Source: JAMXLO01 sp963812075 (GTDB lineage Bacteria > Pseudomonadota > Alphaproteobacteria > Acetobacterales > Acetobacteraceae). Taken from it: a DNA stretch of 64,000 bases. The position numbers and the translations under genes are program-made. The notes below the pieces were generated by a model. It was not told where the DNA came from and ran no database searches. It saw only the letters and a program-made list of their open reading frames with translations. Below are positions 43,112-51,989 of this stretch, piece after piece. The stretch lies in contig CAWETN010000010.1 in assembly GCA_963812075.1 (NCBI GenBank), forward strand, positions 372,001 to 436,000, read 5' to 3'. Position 1 is the first letter of the stretch, and every line of letters begins with the position of its first letter.

Positions 43112-44254
43112 ATGATCAAACGCTTCCACGTCCTTTATGTCGGCCAGATCGACCTCGACAATGTCGGCCTCGACGGCACGCCCGCCAACGACCGCCGCTA
43201 CCCCAACGAGCGCCTGTCCGAGGTTTTCTTCACCACCCGTCACATCGCCCAGGTCATGGACGAGTGCGGCTACCACGCGCTGTGGACCGCCGAGCACCAC
43301 TTCCAGCACGAAGGCTACGAATGCCTGCCCAACCTGGTGCAGCTGGGCCTGTGGCTCGCCACCCAGACGAAGCGGCTGAAGTTCGGCTGCGCGTTCAACG
43401 TGCTGCCGATGTGGCATCCGATCCGGCTGGCCGAGGACTACGCGATGGCCGACATCGTCACCGACGGCCGCGTCATCATGGGCGTCGGGCGCGGCTACCA
43501 CACGCGCGAGGTGGAGACATTCGGTGCGCCGCTGATCGACGCCGAGAAGAACCGCGACTACTTCGAGGAGCAGCTCCAGCTCATGCTGGCCTGCTTCAAT
43601 CAGGAGCACGTCGCCTTCAAGGGGAAGTATTTCACCTGTCCCCCCGAGGTGGAGTATCGCGGCTACCAGCTCAAGGACATCACCATGGTGCCGCGGCCGA
43701 AGCACCTGCCGGTGGAGGTCTGGATGCCGGTAGCCTCGGGCAAGACCATCGACATGATCGCGAAGTACGACCTCAAGGCGATGGTCACGCTGAATGGCGA
43801 GAAGATCCTCGACGACGTGGTGCGCGCCTACCAGCAGGCGTGTGCGAGGCACGGCCAGCAGAAGCAGCTCGGGCAGGACATGATCTGGGGCACCGGCCTC
43901 TATCTCGCCGCCAGCCAGGAAGAGGCGATCCGCCGCGTCGAGCCGGCGCACGACGAGCGCTACAAGTGGTTCGCGCCGTTCGGCTTCGTGCGCTATGCGG
44001 ACGAGCAGGGCCGCACCTGGGGCACGCCCGGCGCGCCGGCGAAGATCCCGTCACTGCGCGACGGCGTGGCGCAGAAGGCGTGGTTCTGCGGCACGCCCAG
44101 CCAGGTGATCGACGGCATCAAGTCGATCGAGGCGAAGTATCCGGGGCTCGAGGACTACATGATCCACTGGGCCGAGGGCCTGTCGCCCGGCGCGTTCGAG
44201 GAGCAGCTGCGCTGGTTCGCGCGTGACGTCATGCCGGCGTTCGGCGGCGGGTAG
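43112..44254 (+). CDS. LLM-class flavin-dependent oxidoreductase
   Basis: 380 residues from ATG 43112. Landmarks: HALWTAEHHFQHEGYE (active-site His pair, about residue 57), LKFGCAFNVLPMWHPIRLAEDYAM, VIMGVGRGYHTREVE and the C-terminal EEQLRWFARDVMP. It is the third LLM enzyme in the window and not a close copy of the two at 12-14.6 kb. It is convergent with the cyanase gene, with 14 bp between stops. Substrate unknown. Confidence 0.86.
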   Translation: MIKRFHVLYVGQIDLDNVGLDGTPANDRRYPNERLSEVFFTTRHIAQVMDECGYHALWTAEHHFQHEGYECLPNLVQLGLWLATQTKRLKFGCAFNVLPMWHPIRLAEDYAMADIVTDGRVIMGVGRGYHTREVETFGAPLIDAEKNRDYFEEQLQLMLACFNQEHVAFKGKYFTCPPEVEYRGYQLKDITMVPRPKHLPVEVWMPVASGKTIDMIAKYDLKAMVTLNGEKILDDVVRAYQQACARHGQQKQLGQDMIWGTGLYLAASQEEAIRRVEPAHDERYKWFAPFGFVRYADEQGRTWGTPGAPAKIPSLRDGVAQKAWFCGTPSQVIDGIKSIEAKYPGLEDYMIHWAEGLSPGAFEEQLRWFARDVMPAFGGG

Positions 44255-44268
44255 CGCTGCTCGCGGCG

Positions 44269-44718
44269 TCAGTAGCGCTTGTACGGCAGGAACTTGCCGG
44301 ACATGGTGATTTTCACCCGATCGCCCTTCTGGTCGGGCTGACGCTCCAGGCTCATGTCGAAGTCGATTGCGCTCATGATGCCGTCGCCGAACTCCTCCTG
44401 GATCAGCTCCTTCCAGGTCGTGCCGTAGACCATCACCAGCTCGTAGAAGCGATAGATCAGCGGGTCGGTCGGGATCGCGCCGGGCAGCGAGCCGCGATAC
44501 GGGATTGCCTGCAGAAGCGCCACTTCGTCGTCACTCAGCCCGAACAGCGTGCCGGCCTTCGCCGCGGTCTCCGGCGTCATCGACATCTGGCCCAGGCACG
44601 CGGCGCAGGTCCAGGTGGGCGAATAGCCCAGCCGTTCGGCGATCTCCGCCCAGCTCAGCTTGCGCTGTTGCTTGATTCCCAGGATCTTGCGCCCAAGGGT
44701 GGTCTTGGCGTCGTTCAT
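44269..44718 (-). CDS. cynS: Cyanate hydratase (cyanase)
   Basis: 149 residues. The N-terminal helical domain (ILGIKQQRKLSWAEIAERLGYSP) and the C-terminal catalytic domain DPLIYRFYELV, GTTWKELI, FGDGIMSAIDF and KFLPYKRY match CynS closely. The residues corresponding to E. coli Arg96, Glu99 and Ser122 are Arg90, Glu93 and Ser116. Converts cyanate plus bicarbonate to ammonia and CO2. No cynT carbonic anhydrase or cynR regulator is adjacent, so it is a solitary copy. Confidence 0.95.
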   Translation of the reverse strand: MNDAKTTLGRKILGIKQQRKLSWAEIAERLGYSPTWTCAACLGQMSMTPETAAKAGTLFGLSDDEVALLQAIPYRGSLPGAIPTDPLIYRFYELVMVYGTTWKELIQEEFGDGIMSAIDFDMSLERQPDQKGDRVKITMSGKFLPYKRY

Positions 44719-44809
44719 CGGTCTCCTCCGATCAGGGTTGCTGGTGGCGACAGCCTTGAAGCAAACGGCGTGCTAGCGAACATCCGGCGGATTCCAGGGG
44801 AGGCGTGGC

Positions 44810-45187
44810 ATGAGGTTCGTCGTGATCGCCGCTGCGGTGCTGAGCATGCTTGGGGGATGTGCCAGTCCGAAGCCGACCCAGACCACGTGCGTCGTGGCGC
44901 ACGAATCGAGTTTCCTCGGCGCGGGCAGCGCGCAGGAGCGCATCACCGTCGCCAGGAATGGCCCTCGATGCGTGATCGCCGAGAGCATCGGCCACACCAC
45001 GATGGGAGAGGCCGGTGTCTCCGTGCCTCCGGCTCACGGCACGGCCGCGATCAAGGTACTGGAGGAGGCGACGCTGATTGCCTACACGCCGGCCCCCGAC
45101 TATGTCGGCGCCGACCGCTTCGAGGTGTCCTTCGGTCCGAACTTCCACGTCAACGTCCTGGTCCAGGTGGTCGACATCGGCGGCTAG
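44810..45187 (+). CDS. Putative lipoprotein, beta-sandwich-like
   Basis: 125 residues with a clear lipoprotein signal (lipobox MLGGC, Cys at about 17). The rest is beta-rich, ending in TLIAYTPAPDYVGADRFEVSF, a phrase common to cadherin-like/Ig-like extracellular repeats. Two further Cys (TTCVV, RCVIAE) could form a disulfide. Function unknown. It is divergent from cynS and 62 bp upstream of the deacetylase pair. Confidence 0.6.
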   Translation: MRFVVIAAAVLSMLGGCASPKPTQTTCVVAHESSFLGAGSAQERITVARNGPRCVIAESIGHTTMGEAGVSVPPAHGTAAIKVLEEATLIAYTPAPDYVGADRFEVSFGPNFHVNVLVQVVDIGG

Positions 45188-45249
45188 CGGCGTCACGGTT
45201 GGACCCGTCGCGCGGGCCAACCCAGGCTGCGGCGAACGGAGGTACCGCG

Positions 45250-46161
45250 ATGGAACCGGACATCGTCGCCTATTCCCCGATCCTGCACCGCCCGAAACTG
45301 CGCTGGCCGAACGGCGCGCGCCTGGCGCTCTGGGTGGTGCCGAACATCGAGCACTACGAGTACCTGCCGAAGTTCGTCCGCACGCGCGATCCCTGGCCAC
45401 GCTCGCCGCATCCCGACATCCTGGGCTACACGCAGCGCGACTACGGCAACCGCGTCGGTCTGTGGCGGCTGTTCGAGCTGACCGACGCGCTGGGCATCCG
45501 CTGCACCGTCAGCCTCAACCTGGCGGTGCTCGAGCACTTCCCGGAGATCCTGGGTGCAATGGAGCATCGTGGCTGGGAGTACATGTCGCATGGCATCTAC
45601 AACACGCGCTACCACTGGCAGTTCTCGCGCGCGGAAGAGCGCGCGGCGATGCAGGAGTGCCGTGACATCCACCAGCGCCTCACCGGCCGGCGGCTGCGCG
45701 GCTGGTTCAGTCCGGCGATCACCAACACGCTGGACACGTTCGATCTCGCGGCCGAATGCGGCTACGACTACACCGCCGATCTGTACCACGACGATCAGCC
45801 GTTCCCGCTGAAGGTGAAGACCGGCCGGCTGCTCTCGATGCCCTATTCGGTGGACATCAACGACGTGATCCTGCACCGCCGCGGGCAGGAGGCAGACGAC
45901 TTCGCGCGGCAGATCCGCGACACCTTCGACACCCTGTACGACGAGGGTGCGGAGCAGGGCAGGGTGATGTGCATCGCGCTGCACCCCTACTGGGTGGGCC
46001 AGCCGCATCGCATCCGCGCGTTCCGCGGCGCGATGGAATATGTGCTGTCGCATCCGGGCGTCTGGCTTACCACCGCCGGCGACATCACCGACTGGTTCAA
46101 CGCGCACCACCTGCCGCTGATCGAGGCACACCTCGCGGCACGGGAGGCAGCCAATGGCTGA
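45250..46161 (+). CDS. Polysaccharide deacetylase-family protein
   Basis: 303 residues from ATG 45250. NodB-like pattern: LALWVVPNIEHYEYLP, RDYGNRVGLWRLFEL, EYMSHGIYNTRYHW, GWFSPAITNTLDT, LSMPYSVDINDV and MCIALHPYWVGQPHRI. No signal peptide; the style matches the cytosolic PuuE-like members and the gene at 21230. It overlaps the next, related gene by 8 bp, so the two are coupled and may form a hetero-oligomer or act sequentially. Confidence 0.8.
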   Translation: MEPDIVAYSPILHRPKLRWPNGARLALWVVPNIEHYEYLPKFVRTRDPWPRSPHPDILGYTQRDYGNRVGLWRLFELTDALGIRCTVSLNLAVLEHFPEILGAMEHRGWEYMSHGIYNTRYHWQFSRAEERAAMQECRDIHQRLTGRRLRGWFSPAITNTLDTFDLAAECGYDYTADLYHDDQPFPLKVKTGRLLSMPYSVDINDVILHRRGQEADDFARQIRDTFDTLYDEGAEQGRVMCIALHPYWVGQPHRIRAFRGAMEYVLSHPGVWLTTAGDITDWFNAHHLPLIEAHLAAREAANG

Positions 46162-47069
46162 CCCCGCCGGCACGCCGCCGGCGGGCGAGGTGCGCCGTCC
46201 CGGCATGGACCAGCTGCACCATGCCTACCGCGCGCTCACCGAGGCGCCGCGCTTCGCCTGGCCCGGCGATGCGCGCATCGCCTTCACGGTGACGCTGGTG
46301 CTGGACTACTGGGAGGTGAACCCGCCGCCGGATGCGAGCCCCGACCCGCGAATCGTCTCGCCACTGGGAAAGTTCTTTCCCGACTGGCTGACCTGGAGCC
46401 AGCGCGAATACGGCGCACGCGTCGGCATCTTCCGTGTGCTCGACGTACTGGACCGGTTCGGCCTGACGCCCAGTGTTGCGCTGGGTGCCGCTGCGGCGAA
46501 GCGCTATCCGGAACTGGTGGACGAACTGGTGCGGCGCAATGCGTGCTTCATGGCGCACGGCACCTACGCGACGCGGCGCATCAGCAGCCGGATGAGCGAG
46601 GCGCAGGAGCGCGCCTGTATCGCCGAGAGCCGCGACGCGGTGCAGGGCGCGGCCGGCGCGGCGCCACTGGGCTGGTGCGGCCAGGACTTCAACCAATCGG
46701 AACGCACGCCGGCGCTGCTGGCGGAGGCGGGCTTCACCTACACCACCGACTGGGCGAGCGACGACCGTCCGTTCCTGCTCGGCCGCCATCTCGTTGCCTT
46801 GCCGCCGCAGCCGGAGTGGAACGACCTGGAGTGCATGTGGCTGCGCCGCGTGCCGCCGCCGGTATGGGCGCGACAATGTCGCCGAGGCCTTCAGCTTCCT
46901 GCACGACGAAGGCGGCGGATCGTTCAATCTGACGCTGCATCCGTGGATCGCTGGCCAGGCGCACCGGATCCGCTGGCTGCGGGAGGCGCTGTCACGCGTG
47001 CTGGGGCGCGGCGCGACGTGGCGGACCACCACCGACGAGGTGGCCCGAGCGGCACGCGAGCAGCTGTAG
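46154..47069 (+). CDS. Polysaccharide deacetylase-family protein (one frameshift as read)
   Basis: About 304 residues after bridging one extra G near 46866. Pattern: FTVTLVLDYWEVNPP, REYGARVGIFRVLDV, CFMAHGTYATRRI, GWCGQDFNQSERTP and, after the break, FNLTLHPWIAGQAHRIRWL. A paralogue of the gene it overlaps (45250), but diverged. Substrate unknown. Ends 9 bp before the convergent SDR gene. Confidence 0.78.
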
Positions 47070-47078
47070 CCTCCTCGA

Positions 47079-47828
47079 TCAGTAGTAGGCGCTGCCGCCA
47101 TTCACGTGGATCGTCTGGCCGGTGATGAAGCCACCGTCGTCGCTGACCAGGAACAAACAGGTGGCAGCGATCTCGTCCGGCTTGCCTTGCCGGCCCAGCG
47201 GAATTCCGGCGGCGTTCGGCGTGCGGCCCTGATACCATTCGGGGTTGGCCCGCATCGTGTCGATGCTGCCCGGCGAGACCACGTTGACCCGGATGTTATG
47301 GGGCGCGAACTCGGAGGCCAGTCCGCGGGCAAATCCCACCAGGCCCATCTTGGCGGCGGAGACGTGCGCGCGTCCGCTGCCGCCAATGAAGGCGCCCTCG
47401 CCGGTGAAGAACAGGATGCGGCCATACTGGTTCTTCACCATCGGCTCGATCAGCGCGCGCGTAAGGTAGACTGCGCCGTCGAGCACGACGCCGCGCACCG
47501 CCTCCCAGTCCTGCTGGGTCAGGTCCGTGAAGGGCTTGTGCGGCCGGATCGCCGCGTTGTTGATCAGGATGTCGACGCGGCCGAACTCGGACAGCGCCTT
47601 GCCCGCCATTGCCTCCACCTGCTCCTTGCTGGCGACATCGGCGATGACGGCGATCGCCCTCACCCCGAGCGCCTTCACCTCGCGCACCACCGCGTCCGCC
47701 TCGGCTTGATTGCCGCGCGCGTTGACGACGACGTGGGCGCCTTCGGCCGCCAGCCTCAACGCTGTCGCACGGCCGATATTGCGGCCCGATCCGGTGATCA
47801 GTGCGACCTTTCCTTCGAGTCTTGCCAT
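47079..47828 (-). CDS. SDR-family oxidoreductase
   Basis: 249 residues. TGSGRNIGRA cofactor loop, NNAAIRPHKPF and IHVNGGSAYY end. At the usual catalytic Tyr-x-x-x-Lys the sequence reads SGRAHVSAAKMG, so the Tyr is replaced by His or shifted while Lys remains. GAGGAGCAA precedes ATG 47828. The NAD(P) fold is certain; activity is less so. Confidence 0.8.
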   Translation of the reverse strand: MARLEGKVALITGSGRNIGRATALRLAAEGAHVVVNARGNQAEADAVVREVKALGVRAIAVIADVASKEQVEAMAGKALSEFGRVDILINNAAIRPHKPFTDLTQQDWEAVRGVVLDGAVYLTRALIEPMVKNQYGRILFFTGEGAFIGGSGRAHVSAAKMGLVGFARGLASEFAPHNIRVNVVSPGSIDTMRANPEWYQGRTPNAAGIPLGRQGKPDEIAATCLFLVSDDGGFITGQTIHVNGGSAYY

Positions 47829-48054
47829 CGATTGCTCCTCAGCGGCGGAGGGACTGGACCATCGGGGCGAGCGTGGCACCGGCAGGCCTTCGCGCCAATA
47901 CCGGCCCGACCGGGGCTGCAGCGGCGGCGGGAAGTCCGCGCGGTGTCCTGCTGATCGTTGTGACCGAATTTTGACGACGAGCACAGGTGCGCGCGGGCAG
48001 AATTGACAGTAGTGGCGGGATGCAGACGGCGGAACCTCCGGGAGTAGAGCGGAT

Positions 48055-49863
48055 ATGGACGCGACGGTATCTCTGGCCACGCCCATCGAAGAGCACGAGA
48101 CGCGGCGCCTGAGCCTGCCCGTGCTGTGCCTGCTCGCGCTGGCTGTCGGGGTCGTCACCGGACTCGGTGCGGTTGCCTTCCGGGATCTGATCGGAGTTGT
48201 CCACAACGTCCTGTTCTTTGGTCGTTTCTCCTTCTTCTACGATGCCAGCCAATTCACCCCGCCCAGTCCGTGGGGCGCCTTCGTCATCCTCGTGCCGGTG
48301 ATCGGCGCCCTGGGCGTCACCTTCATCGTCAACAACTTCGCACCGGAGGCGCGCGGCCACGGCGTCCCCGAGGTGATGGACGCGATCTATTATCAGCGCG
48401 GCATCATCCGCCCGATTGTCGCACTGGCGAAGTCGCTTGCATCGGCGCTGGCGATCGGCAGCGGTGCGGCGGTCGGCCGCGAAGGTCCGATCATCCAGAT
48501 CGGCTCGGCGCTCGGCTCCACGCTGGGCCAGACGATCCGCATGGCCGTCGGCCAGCGGATCATCCTGGTCGCTGCCGGCGCCGGCGCAGGCATCGCCGCG
48601 ACGTTCAATACACCGATTGGCGGCGTGCTGTTCGCCACCGAGCTGATGCTGCCGGAGATCAGCGTGAACACCTTCCTTCCCGTGGCGATCGCCACCGGGA
48701 CGGCGACGTTCATCGGCCGCCTGTTCTTCGGCACCCAGCCGGCGTTCGAGGTGCCGCAGAACCTGGGCGCACTGCCGGCGGAAGCGGGCAGCGCGATGCT
48801 GCTCCTGCTCTACGTGATACTCGGCGCAGTGATGGGAGTGGCGGCCACCGCATTCATCAGGGTGCTGCATTGGCTCGAGGATCTGTTCGAGCTCATGCCA
48901 TGGCGCTACCTGCGGCATGCGCTGGGAATGCTGCTGGTGGGCGCACTGATCTATGGTCTGCTGCGCTCGGCCGGACACTACTACGTCGAGGGCGTCGGCT
49001 ATGCGACGATCCAGGCAACACTGATGGGCCAGATCGGCAGCGGCGGGTTTCTCAGCCTGCTGTTCCTTTGCAAACTGCTCGCCACGACGGTAAGCCTCGG
49101 GTCCGGTTCCTCCGGCGGCATCTTCTCGCCGTCGCTGTTCATGGGCGCCACCCTGGGCGCTGGGTTCGCGGCGTTGGCATCGGCCATTGCACCTGGCATG
49201 CCGATCAGCGCGCCCGCCTTTGCCATGGTGGGCATGGGTGCGATGGTCGGCAGCGGCACCGGCGCTGCGATGACCGCCGTCGCCATGGTGTTCGAGATGA
49301 CGCGCGACTACGACATCGTGCTGCCGATGATCCTGGCGGTCGCGGTGGCGCTCGGCGTGCGGCGAACGCTGTCGCGGGAAAACATCTATACCGCCAAGTT
49401 GGTCAGGCGAGGCCACCCTATTCCCAAGGCGCTGCATGCCAACATGTTCCTGGTCCAGTCGGCCCGCGATGCGATGGAGCCGGACATGCTGCTGCTCGAC
49501 GAGAACACCCGGTTCGAGGAGTTCCTGCAGCAATGCCCCGCTGACGGCGGCCTGCGCCATGTCGTGGTAACGCGCAATCGTGCCATCGTGGGCGTCATCC
49601 GCGTGAATACCGACCTCCGCCGGACTGTCAGCGGTGCCGGCAACGACGTGCGGATGGGCGACGTGGCCCGGCGCAATTTCACCATCGTGCGCGAAGACGC
49701 CGTGATGTTCGACGTGATCGCGCGGCTGTCCCGCAGGCGCGCAGTGATGGCGGTTGTGATACCGCGGAGCGGGCGCCCGCGCGCGGACAACATACTCGGC
49801 GTGATCAGCAAGGAGCACATCGCCGATGCGGTCGCGCAAAGTGTACGGATCTACCCGCGCTGA
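48055..49863 (+). CDS. ClC-family chloride channel/transporter with CBS domains
   Basis: 602 residues. The membrane part spans about residues 20-440: GHGVPEV, GREGPIIQIGS (gating Glu143), FNTPIGGVLFATELM and SSGGIFSPSLFMG are the four selectivity-filter regions. A cytoplasmic pair of CBS domains fills the C-terminus. The gating glutamate is kept. The internal proton-glutamate site of exchangers reads Leu (FATELM), and the filter Ser of GSGIP reads His, suggesting a channel-like or non-standard anion carrier. Promoter not identified in the 226-bp upstream gap. Confidence 0.88.
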   Translation: MDATVSLATPIEEHETRRLSLPVLCLLALAVGVVTGLGAVAFRDLIGVVHNVLFFGRFSFFYDASQFTPPSPWGAFVILVPVIGALGVTFIVNNFAPEARGHGVPEVMDAIYYQRGIIRPIVALAKSLASALAIGSGAAVGREGPIIQIGSALGSTLGQTIRMAVGQRIILVAAGAGAGIAATFNTPIGGVLFATELMLPEISVNTFLPVAIATGTATFIGRLFFGTQPAFEVPQNLGALPAEAGSAMLLLLYVILGAVMGVAATAFIRVLHWLEDLFELMPWRYLRHALGMLLVGALIYGLLRSAGHYYVEGVGYATIQATLMGQIGSGGFLSLLFLCKLLATTVSLGSGSSGGIFSPSLFMGATLGAGFAALASAIAPGMPISAPAFAMVGMGAMVGSGTGAAMTAVAMVFEMTRDYDIVLPMILAVAVALGVRRTLSRENIYTAKLVRRGHPIPKALHANMFLVQSARDAMEPDMLLLDENTRFEEFLQQCPADGGLRHVVVTRNRAIVGVIRVNTDLRRTVSGAGNDVRMGDVARRNFTIVREDAVMFDVIARLSRRRAVMAVVIPRSGRPRADNILGVISKEHIADAVAQSVRIYPR

Positions 49864-50090
49864 CTGTCCACGCCCCGCAACTCGCCGCTCCGCACACTGG
49901 CGATTGCATTGTTCAGGATCTGCACGATCGCCTCGTCGGCGACGCTGCGCGCCAGCAGCGCCATCGCACCGCCCAGCAGCGCCGAGGCGATCGACAGCGC
50001 ATGGATGTTCTGGCCGGCCATGTATTCGATCGCCTTGTCCACCACTGCACCTGCGTGGCCCAGATCTTCCGGTGGCTGCTCTTCGATCAT
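49851..50090 (-). CDS. Small hypothetical protein
   Basis: 79 residues from ATG 50090 with GAGGAG nine bases upstream. Helical: VVDKAIEYMAGQNIHALSIASALLGGAMALLARSV, weakly hydrophobic but probably not membrane-spanning. It follows the ABC exporter gene on the same strand after 13 bp and overlaps the end of the ClC gene by 13 bp. No family recognised. Confidence 0.58.
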   Translation of the reverse strand: MIEEQPPEDLGHAGAVVDKAIEYMAGQNIHALSIASALLGGAMALLARSVADEAIVQILNNAIASVRSGELRGVDSQRG

Positions 50091-50103
50091 CGTCCGCGTC
50101 TCC

Positions 50104-51954
50104 TCAATCGGCTATTTCCGGTTCCGCTTCCTGCTCGGCCTGCAGTGCCCACATCCGTGCATACAGCCCGTCGCGCGCCAGCAGCGCCGCATGCCTGCCG
50201 CGCTCCGCCACACGCCCGTCGGCCAGCACGATGATCTCGTCGGCATCCACCACGGTGGACAGGCGGTGTGCGATCACCAGCGTGGTGCGGTCGCGCGCCA
50301 CGGCGCGCAGCGCCGCCTGAATGTCCTGCTCGGTCCGCGTGTCCAGCGCGCTGGTGGCCTCGTCCAGGATCAGGATGCGCGGGTCCTTCAGGATGGTACG
50401 CGCGATCGCCACTCGCTGCTTCTCGCCGCCCGAAAGTTTCAACCCGCGTTCGCCGACCCGCGTGTCGTAGCCCTCGGGCAGCGAGACGATGAAGTCGTGC
50501 ACCTGCGCCAGCCGCGCGGCGTGCTCGATCTCGTCCTGCGTCGCGCCGACCCGGCCGTAGCCGATGTTGTAGCGGATGGTGTCGTTGAACAGCACGGTGT
50601 CCTGCGGGACCACGCCGACCGCGGCGCGCAGGCTCGCCTGCGACACGTCGCGGATATCGCGCCCATCGATGCAGACGCGTCCCTCGGTCACGTCGTAGAA
50701 GCGGAACAGCAGCCGGCTGATGGTGGACTTGCCGGCGCCTGTCGGTCCGACGATCGCCAGCTTGCGGCCGGCGGGGACGGTGAAGTCCACGCCTTTCAGG
50801 ATCGGCCGGTCGGGTCGATAGCCGAACCGCACGTCCTCGAACCGCACCTCGCCTGCCGGCCCATGCGCGGCAAGCGTCGCCGCACGCGGCCGATCGGCGA
50901 TGTCGCGGTCCACCTCGAGCAGGCGGAACATCTGCTCCATGTCCACCAGGCCCTGCTTGATCGACATGTAGACCACGCCCAGGAAGCCGAGTGGCTGGTA
51001 GAGCTGCATCAGATAGGTGTTCACCACGACGAACTGTCCGACGGTCATGGAACCGGCGCGCACCTCACGCGTGGCGAGCAGCATGATCAGCGTAAGGCCG
51101 CCGGCGATGATGCACGCCTGGCCGATGTTCAGCATGTTGAGCGAGACCTGCACGCGCACCGCCGCACGCTCGTAGCGCGCCAGCGCACCGTCATAGCGCT
51201 CCGCCTCGTGCGTCTCGTTGCCGAAATACTTCACTGTCTCGTAGTTCAGCAGGCTGTCGAGCGCCTTGGTGCTCGCATCGTTGTCCCGGTCGTTCATCGT
51301 GCGGCGGATGCGCGCGCGCCAGCCGGCGAAGCTCATGGTGAAGCCGGCGTAGATGACCACCGCGCCGAAGGTGATGGCGGCAAAGCGCCAGTCGAACAGG
51401 TGCCAGATGATCGCGGTGACCAGCAGCAGCTCGATCACCGTCGGCACCACGTTGAACACCGCAAGCCGCAGCACCGACTGGATGCCCTGCGAGCCGCGGT
51501 CGATCGCGCGGGCCAGTGCGCCGGTCTGGCGATCGAGGTGGAAGCGCAGGCTCAGTGCGTGCAGATGCTCGAAGGTGCGCCGCGCGGCGTTGCGTACCGC
51601 GCGCTGCTGCACCTTGGCGAACAGCGCGTCGCGCAGCTCGCCGAAGGTGGCGGAGGCGACGCGCAGCATCCCGTAGCCGATCACCAGCCCGAGCGGGACG
51701 GCGAGCAGCGCGGTCGGGTCCTTCGGTGCCAGCGCATCGACGATGCGGCCGTAGATCACCGGCACGAATACGGTGGCGAGCTTGGCCAGCAGCAGCAGTC
51801 CCATGGCGAGCACGACTCGCGCCTTGGCGCCAGGATCGCCCGCCGGCCACAGATAGGGTAGCAGCAAGCGAAGCGTCGCCATGCCGGAGCGATGCAATCG
51901 CGGCAGTCCGAGGGAGACCGCCGCGGCGGAGGAGCTTCGTCGCATAGCCGGCAT
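50104..51954 (-). CDS. ABC exporter, fused permease and ATPase (Atm1/HMT-like)
   Basis: 616 residues from ATG 51954 (ATG 51945 also possible). Six-helix permease domain (about residues 40-330) with the NYETVKYFGNE motif of Atm1-type half-transporters. Then the ATPase: Walker A GPTGAGKST, Q-loop VVPQDTVLF, signature LSGGEKQRVAIAR, Walker B ILILDEATSALDT and H-loop IAHRLST. Atm1-type proteins export glutathione-linked sulfur or metal species; that role is plausible here, not proven. Divergent from the Nudix gene. Confidence 0.87.
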   Translation of the reverse strand: MPAMRRSSSAAAVSLGLPRLHRSGMATLRLLLPYLWPAGDPGAKARVVLAMGLLLLAKLATVFVPVIYGRIVDALAPKDPTALLAVPLGLVIGYGMLRVASATFGELRDALFAKVQQRAVRNAARRTFEHLHALSLRFHLDRQTGALARAIDRGSQGIQSVLRLAVFNVVPTVIELLLVTAIIWHLFDWRFAAITFGAVVIYAGFTMSFAGWRARIRRTMNDRDNDASTKALDSLLNYETVKYFGNETHEAERYDGALARYERAAVRVQVSLNMLNIGQACIIAGGLTLIMLLATREVRAGSMTVGQFVVVNTYLMQLYQPLGFLGVVYMSIKQGLVDMEQMFRLLEVDRDIADRPRAATLAAHGPAGEVRFEDVRFGYRPDRPILKGVDFTVPAGRKLAIVGPTGAGKSTISRLLFRFYDVTEGRVCIDGRDIRDVSQASLRAAVGVVPQDTVLFNDTIRYNIGYGRVGATQDEIEHAARLAQVHDFIVSLPEGYDTRVGERGLKLSGGEKQRVAIARTILKDPRILILDEATSALDTRTEQDIQAALRAVARDRTTLVIAHRLSTVVDADEIIVLADGRVAERGRHAALLARDGLYARMWALQAEQEAEPEIAD

Positions 51955-51989
51955 GTGGCATGCAGGGTGCGGGTTTGAAAGGCGAGACG

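Noticed and set aside
47839..49839. 666-codon minus-strand open frame
   Set aside because: Antisense shadow of the ClC gene, dominated by His/Gln/Arg runs.
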